From NCBI GenBank assembly GCA_958295665.1, contig OY282560.1:188762561-188826560 (forward strand): a DNA stretch of 64,000 nucleotides, written 5' to 3'. A program made the position numbers and the translations under genes. The notes under the pieces are model-generated. The model did no database searches and was not told the origin of the DNA. It was given only the letters and a program-made list of their open reading frames with translations. Source of the DNA: Tipula vernalis. Lineage: Eukaryota > Arthropoda > Insecta > Diptera > Tipulidae. Positions 23,933-33,760 of this stretch are shown here, in pieces (position 1 is the first letter of the stretch; every line of letters starts with the position of its first letter).

Positions 23933-25079
23933 TCAGCCTTCGTCATTTTTTTTGTTTCGCTTGTCCTTTAAATAATAAAAGTATTTGGTTGATATTTGTT
24001 TAAATTCTGCTTCTGTCGCGTTTGGAAATTTCTCCAAAGTACAATCTAAAATTATAAAATATTAAAATTGTTAAATATTAATTATTAAATTTGTGCGACA
24101 AAATTTACCTCTCAAAATTTTTATAATATTGAAATGTTTGGCACTTAAATTCCCTTGCCGTCCATTAAATGTAAACTTCCGGGACAGCTCGTCAGTGAAA
24201 ATATTTTTCAAGTTCAATCTAATGAACTTTTTTAAATCGTACCCTTCTTCTTTCATTATTATTGATTTCTGAAAAATGAAATATGAAATGAAATATGGAA
24301 ATTTCACAAAACTTGTTATAATTACCAATTGTTTTACTGACGCCTGATCTTCAGTAAGATTTGTGTCGAATTGTGTAAACACGTCCAATTCATTAAATGG
24401 CAAAGTGAATTTTTTATTTTCGCAATCTACCAAATATCTTACATTTAGCCGATTATCTCGTAAAGTCACAAACTCCCTCATTAAATTATGTTGGTTTTTC
24501 TGTATATTCTCAATACATTTCATCAAAGTTTGGAACTGGGTTTTTTCAATTGTAACACTGCCATCATCGGGCTCTGTCTGCACTGCAACCGAAGATGTGC
24601 GCGGGAACGTTTCGTTTTCATTTATGTCTAATACTGAAATTAAATTAAAATGCGAGCATAATGATTATTTTAGTTTAAGTTCAAAAAAACATTAAACTTG
24701 ATATGTTTATTTTTATACCAAATATACTTACTTTCAATTTCAGTAAAAATGTCATCCTCTAAATGATTAGTTTGGTGTCCTCGCCTAGTAGCATTTTGGG
24801 TCGAGGTGTAAGGCACTCGTTCTCCTAATGAATAAAATAATAAAATAAATTGCCATATTACTTATAAATTCTTTTTTTAACTAATGTAAGAATTTATTCT
24901 CACCGAAGCGAACTTCACAAAAATCTTGATAATGAAATTGGGAATCAAATTGTGCTGAAAATATAAGAAAGATAGGCAATATTAATAAAACAATTATTTT
25001 CTACATAAAACAAAATTTTAGCAGAATACATACTTTCAATAAATTCTTGAGAATTTACATCAATCTCGTTGGTTTCCAT
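23933..25079 (-). CDS. transposon companion protein, DUF4806-like, 256 aa, six exons
   Basis: Exons on the minus strand are 25,079-25,034, 24,954-24,904, 24,824-24,732, 24,633-24,326, 24,268-24,109 and 24,045-23,933. All borders are GT/AG, and joining them gives an uninterrupted 257-codon frame including the stop. The protein starts METNEIDVNSQEF. Its first half is polar and probably unstructured. A helical stretch (VTIEKTQFQTLMKCIENIQ) leads into the conserved part from about residue 145, LPFNELDVFTQF ... LKNIFTDELSRKFTFNGRQG, then FPNATEAEFKQIS and a basic tail (KDKRNKKN). This matches my memory of DUF4806, a domain often seen beside tnp2-like transposases in animals. Molecular role unknown; DNA binding or an accessory role in transposition is a guess. 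Its start codon overlaps the end of the transposase frame by about 20 bases. Confidence 0.75.
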
Positions 25080-27032
25080 GGTTTAATTGTGGATCAGATT
25101 GCGGGCGATTTTCTGAATCAGTAGAAGTGTGTATTAATGGATAATATACTATAATATCTTCTGATTGAATTTTAACTATTTTAGCAGTTATTTCGGAAAT
25201 GTTAAATTTTGTTGCTTGCGAAGTAATAGATTCGGTTTTTGTTACATATATATCCAAAAGAGACGATTTTATAGGTAATTCGAAAAAATCTGATAAATTT
25301 AAAATCCTAAAGGCTTCGAAATATATAGTGTTTCCGCTTTTGAAAATAGATACAATTTTGTAAATTTGTGATTCAACTAAACAATAATTATTGGGAAATT
25401 CGATAGATAGCTTATAGTTTTCTAATACAACAGTTTTATAGTATCGACTTCCGAGGTGAAATTTTAAGATGGGGAATGTTTTCTTCGTTAGACTGGGTTC
25501 TAACAGATACATTTCTATAAGTCTATTATAAAATTGTTCTAACGGTAAATAGCCGGTTTTAATTTGTAATTTAATAGACGACAAATAATTTTCAAATTTA
25601 AAAGCACTTATATCATTTAAGGTCGTAGCAAATTGTTGGCATTCATTTGCTAAGTGCAATAGACTATGAACATTGAAGGTAGCACTAGATTCGCCATACA
25701 ATCCTTCTTGTTTGCTAGCAAATTGTTTCAACATTGAGGTTGCTAAATCATTTTTAGTTTGACAGTGCTTAGGATTTAAGAGAATTGAAATTCCACAAGA
25801 CAAGCTTAAAAAATGTGTATAATGTGCTAAAGAGAGTCGATCCTTCAACACTACCGGCCCTGTGTATAATAAAAAATGACGCAATTCTGTTGCTTTCCAT
25901 CTCTCAAATTCTTCAAAACTTCTTGGCTGCCTGTTAAATTCCGATGGTAATTTGATTTTTCGTAAATTATCCGAAATTAATTGTATTCTGCCTGGAGATA
26001 AGGAAAAATTAAATTTTCTCTTCTTAATCCAATAAGATATTAGCTGTTTTGTAACACCTAACAAAACGCAGTGCATGTAATCAACAGGCACTTGAGAAAC
26101 ACAACCAAAATTTAAATTTTCAAGTGGGTTCGGATCAGTTAGTTTGTGATGTAATTCATCTACTTTATTTTTGAAGCTCTCGTCAGTTCTTTCATTTGCG
26201 TTGGATACCTGAGAATATGGGAAAACAATATGGCCCTTGTTAACTTTTGCACCTTTAACTGTACATTTTGTACATGAAAAATATCCAGAGTGAGATTTCA
26301 CTGAGAGAACTTTAGATCTTGCATCAGCATCACAAATGAGAGACCTTAATTTGATTTTAACATTTTTATTGTTAAATTCATATCCAAGAGCTTCTAATAT
26401 CTCCATTTCCTCAGTAAAATCTTTTAGAAATTTTCGAAATTCAATATTTTTGCTTGATCCATGACACGAACCGAGCACGAAAATATCTGAATATCCTACT
26501 ATGTTCGCCATTAGCGGCCAAAGTTCACTTTTTGAACTTTTAGATATGGGTAGTCCATCAATACCTATATCGATTTCGACTATATCAAAACTTATCAAAT
26601 TATATTTCCTAAAGAAATAGTCAAGTGCCCTTGACAAGCCCAAATAAAAGTAGGAAACACCTGAACACAAATCTGTAACATTACTAATACGTGGAGTATT
26701 TTTTAACACTCTAACATTTGTGGGAAGCCAAGGAAAATAGCCGTGCAAAACTACTAGGATTTTATTCATCGTTGACCCACATATAGTAGTATCAACGGCT
26801 ATACGCTGTAAATCGTCCTTTAGTTTAAATATATTACGGTCTAAACTATTGGAACAATTAGAAAATGACGGGGATATGGAACGGGAATTATTTTGGTTTG
26901 GAAAATGCTCATTATCCGGAAAGAGACTGTGGGGTTGAATTTTTAGTTGATTCAAAATATTGCGGTATCTCAAATTTTCGAACGACCGTGGCTTTTATCC
27001 TCCGTTGTTTAGTTCTTTTTGACATTTTGTTT
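25060..27032 (-). CDS. tnp2-like transposase (EnSpm/CACTA-type)
   Basis: A 637-codon frame is open from 26,973 to 25,060. Motifs in order are ILVVLHGYFPWLPTNVRVL, DIGIDGLPISKSS, LWPLMANIVG, ICDADARSKVLSVKSHSGYF with SCTKC, RTDESF, VPVDYMHCVLLGVTKQL, and FERWKATELRHFLLYTGPVV, followed by VHSLLHLANEC. This is the layout of animal tnp2-type transposases. Asp residues in IDGLP and CDAD are candidate catalytic positions. The protein would cut and paste its own element in the nucleus. The 5' end is uncertain: the best ATG (about 27,032, MSKRTKQRRIKATVV) is in another frame and stops at about 26,920, so a frameshift probably separates it from the main frame. A splice acceptor (TTCTTGTAG) lies just upstream of that ATG, which suggests a 5' UTR intron. 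Confidence 0.82.
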
Positions 27033-27274
27033 GTTAAATACCTACAAGAAATTTAAAATACAACACAAAATCAAAATAAAATTAAACCAACATAAAATTT
27101 GGTAGTTCTGCTACAAATAAATTACCTCTAAATGTTAACTTATTGTTATTAATTTGAATTTTAAAACGTCCTTGAATAAATGTCACAACACAATACACAA
27201 CACAGTAAATATGGCACTAAACATTCAAAACATATAAATGTATATAATATATGTATTTATTAAAACAATTTAAC

Positions 27275-27360
27275 GAGTGGCGTCGAGCGTCCATAAAAAT
27301 AATTATTATAACAATTTCACAAACAATATAAAATGGCGTCGAGCGTCCGTAAAAATATTT
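27275..27360. repeat. short direct repeat TGGCGTCGAGCGTCC
   Basis: TGGCGTCGAGCGTCCRTAAAAATA occurs at about 27,281 and 27,333 upstream of the transposase on the minus strand. It is more GC-rich than its surroundings, and lies where promoter or transposase-binding sequence would be. Confidence 0.5.
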
Positions 27361-27609
27361 ATTAACACAAAAAAAAATTCAATTTAGCACTGCACCGATT
27401 AACCTATTATAAGAAGACACAAAAACAAACTGATAAACTACGTAAGTAAAAAAAAAATTGTTATATAAAATGTATACATATTCACACCAATACTATGTTG
27501 TATTTTTAATGAATTCGAGTTGTGTGAGTTTCGGATATTTTGTCAAAATCCAAAGGAAAATACAGTACCTCAATTTTGAGTTCTGTGTTGTTATACTTGG
27601 GAACTTAAG

Positions 27610-28275
27610 AAACTTAAAAAAGGTTGCATAAATTTTTAACGCGGGAAATAAAAAACTAGTTTGTAAATAGAAATTATAACATTTTCATTAATTATTAATA
27701 AATAAATTAAAACGAGAGTATTTGAACATTAAATTAGACTATAATAATTGAGTATTTATAATGTATATACATTTAAAATATCAAACAAAAACTGAAACAT
27801 AACCTAAAAATATTTAATTGAGATATTACATTTTTTTAAAACAAAAAACATTGCATAGTGCTTCTGTATCACTAATTAGAAACAGTTAATGTAAATTAAT
27901 TAATTTTTTATGATATAAATGAATTTAATATGATTTTCAGCTTATAAAATTTGAAAAAGGTTGCACAACTTTTTACTGTAGAAAGTAAACAACTGGTTTG
28001 GTAAAAATTATAACATTTTGATTAATTATTAATAAATAAATCAGAACGGGAATATTTGAGCATTAAATTAGGCAATAAATAATTGAGCAATTTTATTGTA
28101 CATACATTTAAAACCCAAACAAAAATTGAAACATAACCTAAAAAAGTTGAGATACATATACAATTTTTTTAAAACAAAAAATGTTATATAGTATTTCTGA
28201 ATCACTAATTAGAACTAGTAAATGTAAATTAATAATTTTTTACGACATAAATGAATTTAGTATAATTTTTCCTAA
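27610..28275. repeat. tandem duplication of a ~340-bp block
   Basis: Two copies, about 27,610-27,945 and 27,950-28,275, share blocks in the same order: AAAAAGGTTGCA, TTATTAATAAATAAAT, AACATAACCTAAAAA, TCACTAATTAGAA and TAAATGAATTTA. They have diverged by many substitutions and small gaps, unlike the minisatellite at the other end of the transposon. Confidence 0.8.
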
Positions 28276-28438
28276 AATAACTGAAAAATCAAACAAAATA
28301 TTTCGCTTTGAACTTAAACATTTTTAAGTTATCTATAGTCGAAATGTCAAAGTGAAATAAGAAAAGCTCAAATTCTTATTTTTTTTATTTTTCTTATTCC
28401 AAGTATGGTTACACCTTTAATGTGTAAAAGCACCATTA

Positions 28439-29916
28439 AGCCGTATCCATACGAGGTGTGCAATGTACACTTATGCGCGCATTGAGCGAATGTAAACGTC
28501 GTGTGGATGGTTTTCGCATGACGAATATTTTCATTTGCTTGTGTCCGTCAAATAGGCGGTAATGGCTGTATGATACTCACTTTTTTTCAAGTACAATAAA
28601 GTGCTGCAAAACTAGTGAAGCGAAACAGAGAAGGGTAGTGTAGACAATACTATAGGCAAATATTTTGAAGTTTCGGATAAACAAAATTTGTAAATAGAAT
28701 CAACATTTTTTTTGTGTTGGACCATATTATTGAATTAATTTGCATTAGCTGCCGCAATTAATTGAAACGAAATAATTTATATGTTAAGTTAATTTTTATA
28801 TTTACAAAAAAATGCACGTTTCAAATATTTTGGCAAACAATTAACAATGCAAACCCAAAATTGTATTTCAGTATCAAAATAAAAATCTAAAAAAGGGGGA
28901 AAAAATCATAACAATAATGGCGAACAAAAATGGAAAAATTGTTTACTAAATTTATTTTAAAAATAAACAAATAAATTCTCTTTGGTATACAAAATACAAA
29001 TATTTTCTCTAATATTTCGGAAATGTCAGAAAAAAGTATGTAATGTCAAAAAAAAGAATCAAATCCAATTCTTTTTTTGCTATAATTGCTCGATTAACTG
29101 CTAGAAAAGTTGAGCTACCACTTTTTTTTTGACGTTTCTATATTTTTTCCAAATCTATGGTGTATATCACTCTCACAAATATTTTGTATATTTATTTTTT
29201 ATCTCACTCCGTTTGTCTTACCTAGTCACTGAAAAAGTAGGAAAAAAATGAGTATCATACAGCCATTAACAATTTGAAATGTTAGTGCATTTATCTTTAG
29301 AATTTTTTTAATGGAAATGTTATTTATTGAACTTTGCGTTTTTTTAGAGAAATAATATCTGAAAATTCTTAAAACGTAATATATAATTGATTTCAATTGT
29401 AATGTTAAATGCCATTTTTCATTTAAATGGTCGGAATGGCTGTTTGGTCGGATATTATCAAATTTGCGATTAATTTTTAGTAAAAAACCCGATATTTAAA
29501 TCCTTTATTTTTATTGCTGTTTAATAGCATTACAGCTCAACTATTTATTAATATTGCAATGGCCAAATCAATCTCGTCGTCGCTATTTATTTCCATTTTC
29601 AATTTTGAATAAACCGAAAAACTTGAAAAATTTTTAAAAACAACAAATTTGTTCAATGTGAAATTAAATGAAAAAATTTTACGATATATGCACAGAAAAG
29701 AATTCATTCTTTTCTGTGATATATGTATGTACTAAAAATGTCTATCAGTATAGAAATGTTCATTAACATTCGCCTACATGTGATCAATGAACATTTAACG
29801 AATCGTGTGTACCGAGATGTTGATAAATGTACACTTCTAGCTTAACCGTCTACATTCGCCAATTAAGCGAATACGCGCGCATAAGTGTACATTTCACACC
29901 TCGTGTGGATGCGGCT
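28439..29916. mobile_element. 1.5-kb non-autonomous element with TTA duplication (Harbinger-type)
   Basis: Left AGCCGTATCCATACGAGGTG and inverted right AGCCGCATCCACACGAGGTG start terminal repeats of about 45 bp that continue with ATGTACACTTATGCGCGC. TTA flanks both ends (28,436-28,438 and 29,917-29,919). It has no coding frame and contains a further element at 28,562-29,266. Confidence 0.85.
28562..29266. mobile_element. nested MITE with ends ATGGCTGTATGATACTCA
   Basis: ATGGCTGTATGATACTCA at the left is matched inverted at 29,266 (TGAGTATCATACAGCCAT). TA lies on both outer sides, consistent with a 2-bp target duplication. About 0.7 kb, AT-rich, no gene. Confidence 0.7.
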
Positions 29917-30133
29917 TTAAAGCGGAATAAAAATGAAGTGTTCAGTTTTGTTCACATATCGTAAGCTTTTTTTTTTGCTTAGAGGGTTTTATTTTATTTG
30001 TTGTCAAATCATTCAATAATTACAAAACATGATAACAAACAAACCGGACAGCACACACCAATTTTAATTCATTAGCGTTTATTTATATTTATGTTTTTAT
30101 TTATATTTTATGTTTTGAATTTTATTATGTGCA

Positions 30134-31238
30134 ATGACTGCAAGTGTAAAATCAATAGTCGCCTTCGATTTGGAAACAACAGGTTTACCCATGTATGACG
30201 GATTTCGCACAAAGATAACCGAAATATCATTTGTTGCAATTTCCGTTGAACATTTAAATCTATTAAAATCTTTACAAACAATCCCCAGAGTAGTACATAA
30301 ATTAAGTTTATGCTTTAATCCACTAAAGCTAATAGACGATGGAGCTAGCGAAAAAACAGGTATTATTAAATTATTGGTTCCTATCCAACAACAAGTACAA
30401 TTTAATCTATATAATTATGGAAAATTACTCGATTAGTCATAAATCAATCTATTTTTATTTTCTTCAAGGTCTTGATAATTTCTTGCTTGAACATGAAAAA
30501 TCATTCACTGAGATTTCCGGAAATTTAATTAAATCATATCTAGAGCATTTGCAGCAACCGGTTTGTTTAATTGCACACAATGGGGATGATTTTGACTTCC
30601 CGATTTTGGCCAAAGAACTAGAAAAAGTAAATGTGACTCTACAAGAAAATGTATTATGCATCGATTCATTACGTGCTTTTCGTGAGATTGATACAATAAA
30701 TGAAAAGAAACTAGTTGATCGGGTAAACGAAAAAAGTGAAACAATCGAACTACAAGAACTACCCAACGATTTTATCGATAATACAGAAAGCCTAACTAAA
30801 CTAGAAGACGACAGTGATAGAGAAGATGACAGTGTATATCATCAAAAACTAAATGAAACTACACCCCATCGATTAACAGATAATTCAACTCCAAAACGAA
30901 AATTGTTTGGTTCCACAGAAGGAAGCGCAACGAAAAAATTATCCCAAACGCGACTTTCATGTAACACACCAAAACGACAATTATTCTCAGACTCTGTTGT
31001 ATCACCTTCCACTAAACGTCCGAATAATCCAAATCAATTTAAAAAGGGATATAAATTAACTGAACTTTATAAGAGATTTTATAAAAAAGATGCCACAGTT
31101 GCGCATCATGCTGAAGCTGATGTACTTCTTTTGTTGCAGTGTATCGCTGCTACAAAGAAAGATTTCATTCAGTTTATGAACGAGGATGCTGAGTTATTTA
31201 GCAAAATTAAACCACTTGGCACTGTCATCAAGAATTAA
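30134..31238 (+). CDS. TREX-type 3'-5' exonuclease, 331 aa, two exons
   Basis: Exons 30,134-30,359 and 30,469-31,238 join across a 109-bp GT/AG intron (SEKT-GLDNF). The protein is a DEDDh exonuclease. Exo I is FDLETTGLP (Asp12, Glu14), Exo II is IAHNGDDFDFPIL (Asp about 118) and Exo III is HHAEADVLLLL (His and Asp about 288-293). VVHKLSLCFNP also matches the TREX family. TREX enzymes degrade 3' ends of single-stranded or nicked DNA and limit cytosolic DNA in vertebrates. A low-complexity insert rich in Ser, Thr and Lys (about residues 150-250) separates Exo II from Exo III. There is no proline-rich or transmembrane C-terminal tail like that of mammalian TREX2/TREX1, and the chain ends GTVIKN. 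The start ATG follows an out-of-frame ATG by 8 bases. Confidence 0.9.
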
Positions 31239-32309
31239 TTAATAAAAGTTTTTATAGGTACTTGTAAGAGTATGCTCAAATAATTTATCTGTTTTCTAAT
31301 TTTGTTTTCCTGATGACGCACTCCTAAAGTTGATGGAGACGAATAAATTTAGTTTTAGTTCGCATTTTTGATTACAAAAAATATTTGGAAACTACAAAAA
31401 ATATTTATTTAATAAAAATACTATTTGATACGCAATTATGCATTTATTTGTCGTGCAATTCTTTTTCTTTTAAATCTGGGCATGAGCAGATTTGTTTTTG
31501 GCTAGCATTGGTTTTAGCTGTCTCAGTCAAAGTGGCGTTAATATACCATTTGGAAGTAAACATATCACCAATGTGAATAAAAGCCAGTAAATTAAATTGT
31601 ATGTTTTTGAATTTCACAATTTATCTAAAATAAGTAAAATAATGTTCATGACAAAAAAACTCGTTTTTTTTTAAATTAAAAGTCCAAAATAATTTAAAAA
31701 AACACATTTTCATAAATTTGTGTATTGCGACCAAATACATATGTACTTAACTTATAATTAACTTATTTTATTTAAAAATGAATTGTAATATTTAGAAAAA
31801 AATCGAATTTATTAAAAAATGCTTGGGGAAAAAAATATATGAGATTTAAATGCAAATGACCGACCTAAATTCCAAAATGAATCGACAAATTATTGTGAAA
31901 ATATTTCGGGTTTTGAGCCGAATATAACGAAGTTGAAATTTTATTGTATCATCGAATAAATTAGACATAACTATTTAGCTCTTCTAAAAATGATGCTTAA
32001 ACGGCCTTATTCCGTAACTTTATACAAAGTACATTTTAGAATCCAATTTAACTGACCATTTTCTAGAACTTCCTCCAAGCATCTTGAATGGATCCCGGGG
32101 TTGTTTATTAGAGATGTGTGGCTCAATTATGTACTCATATATGCACAGAAAAATTAAAAGGTTTTTATATAAGTAGCTCAATATTACTAAAAAAAACATA
32201 GAAACCATCGTTATGGATAAAACATTTTCAATTCCTTCAGACATTTTGTTCACTGTTGGCTTCTTCAAAGGGCATAATTTTGTTATCAAATTTATTTTTT
32301 CTAATAAAA
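31239..32309. other. intergenic region between TREX and tektin-1
   Basis: AT-rich with no gene. It contains the hAT-like MITE end at 31,499 and must hold the promoter of tektin-1; I cannot point to a specific element. Confidence 0.5.
31499..31545. mobile_element. solo end of the hAT-like MITE
   Basis: GGCTAGCATTGGTTTTAGCT followed by GTCTCAGTCAAAGTGGCG matches the left 38 bp of the MITE at 15,689 with one extra base. The matching right end is not found downstream, so only a fragment remains. Confidence 0.7.
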
Positions 32310-33676
32310 ATGTTGGGATCTGATTTGGCCGAAAAAAATCTGGTGATTATACCTTCTGCGCCACGGAAATTTACCACCGATGACTGGAGATTCAATAATA
32401 GACAAAAAAATCGGATAGCTGAAGACCAACAACAATTAGCTAATCGAATTTTAAAGTAGAGAAAATAATTTTCCATTATTCCAATATTATTGAAGTGTAA
32501 AAGATTGCCATATTTTTCAGGGAAAGTGATCGTTTAATCGATGAAACACAGTACATCACATCGCGTAACAAAAAGGAGGCCGACTATCGTTTGAAGGAAC
32601 GCCTAATTAACATCAAATTCCTTCGTGATGAGGCTCAACGACAGAAAACGGATGCTTGCAAAGAAGAGGAAGCATTGAAAACGTACAAGCAGCGAATTTT
32701 AAATGCAATCGAAACGTTAAGTGAAAAATCTTTGAAAATTTGCCATAAGTGTATAATACTCCGTGAAAATCGTCTCGGAGTTGACATGGCGGATGATGAT
32801 GTGGATAAGGAGTTACGAAGGGAACTTACGGTTATCACGGGTTGCCAAGAATTGTTGAATAAAACTCTCGAAGAGGCGACTGAGCAGATACGTCGAATTC
32901 GAGCCACAATATATTTATTGGACCGAGATTTATCGAATAAGGAAAAATCGATCCAAATTGATGAGACAAATTTGGGTTTACGAGAAAATCAAATGGAAAT
33001 GTGCATTTATGAGGGAAAATTGCCGATTAATCCATAGTAAGTTGCATAAATAAATTTTATAAACGTATCCTATGCTTAAATTATTTTAAATTCTAGTAAC
33101 GCAACAAGCAACGAGTGGGAAGAGGCTACTCACAAAAATATTCAAAACACGTCGAAAGAGTTGAATTCCGCCAAACCTTTACGTTCTTATATTGATATTT
33201 TGCTGAAACAAGTGGTCGAAGATATGATCAATCAAACGAGCCGAACGAATGAAGAATTTAATAAAAGAATTTCTGAAACTACTTACGCAAAAACACGCCT
33301 CGAGGATATTCACAAAGAAACTGCCCACCAGGTTAATGAAATGTCACGAAACATTACACGATTGGAGAAGGAGCTGGCCGAAAAAGAAGGATTTATTGCG
33401 TTGGTGCAAATGAGATTGGGCAATCGTGCACAACGACCTGGAATCGAACTTTGTGCCGATTATGTTCAAGATACTCTAATGGCAGAGTTGGCAGGGTTGC
33501 GAGAAACGACCGGTAGGCTTCAACAAATGATTGCTGAATCGTCTGCTACACAGCGCTATTTGTTGCACACGCAAATGATCCAAGAAGAGGAGATCAATAT
33601 AAAAGCCAATTCAATCAAAATTGACGAGGTCGATTGTATGACTATTCGGCAAGGTCTAGATTTCCAGACGTTTTAA
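32310..33676 (+). CDS. TEKT1: tektin-1, 413 aa, three exons
   Basis: Exons 32,310-32,455, 32,521-33,036 and 33,097-33,676 join with GT/AG borders into 414 codons, close to the 418 residues I recall for vertebrate tektin-1. Tektins form coiled-coil filaments inside the doublet microtubules of cilia and sperm flagella. The signature nonapeptide reads RPGIELCAD (about residues 334-342; family form RPNVELCRD). ENRLGVDMADDDVDKEL and NKTLEEATEQIRR align with the tektin-1 type rather than tektins 2-4. The N-terminal APRKFTTDDW also fits. The protein has long heptad-rich helices and no signal peptide. The ATG at 32,310 was chosen because it precedes the conserved N-terminus. AATAAA follows at 33,710. 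In insects, expression mainly in testis or ciliated neurons would be expected. Confidence 0.9.
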
Positions 33677-33685
33677 ATTCCAATA

Positions 33686-33715
33686 TTTATTATGTAGTAC
33701 CTTTTAGTCAATAAA
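33686..33715. terminator. convergent poly(A) signals of tektin-1 and UTP20
   Basis: AATAAA on the plus strand at 33,710-33,715 serves tektin-1. On the minus strand AATAAA lies at 33,691-33,686, beyond the UTP20 stop and inside the tektin-1 3' UTR. If both are used, the two transcripts overlap at their 3' ends. An ATTAAA variant nearer the UTP20 stop is an alternative. Confidence 0.5.
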
Positions 33716-33760
33716 AATGCGAGAATTACAATTGCTTTTTAAATTAATTTAATAAAAAAT

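Larger units (their letters stand above)
21444..28410 (-). mobile_element. 7-kb tnp2-type (EnSpm/CACTA-like) DNA transposon
   Basis: The left end AACCATAGTTAGAATAAG (21,444-) and inverted right end AACCATACTTGGAATAAG (28,410-) match over 35 bp with about three mismatches. Between them lie a 111-bp minisatellite, a spliced companion gene, a 637-codon transposase frame and a tandemly duplicated 340-bp block. I could not find a clear target duplication, and the termini do not start CACTA. The outer limits are therefore set only by the inverted repeat. Confidence 0.7.

Noticed and set aside
29949..29992. Second copy of the right end of the 15,281 element
   Set aside because: GTTCACATATCG and TTTAGAGGG-like words are shared with about 16,253-16,305, but the match is short and gapped, and no other end is found. 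Not strong enough to call.
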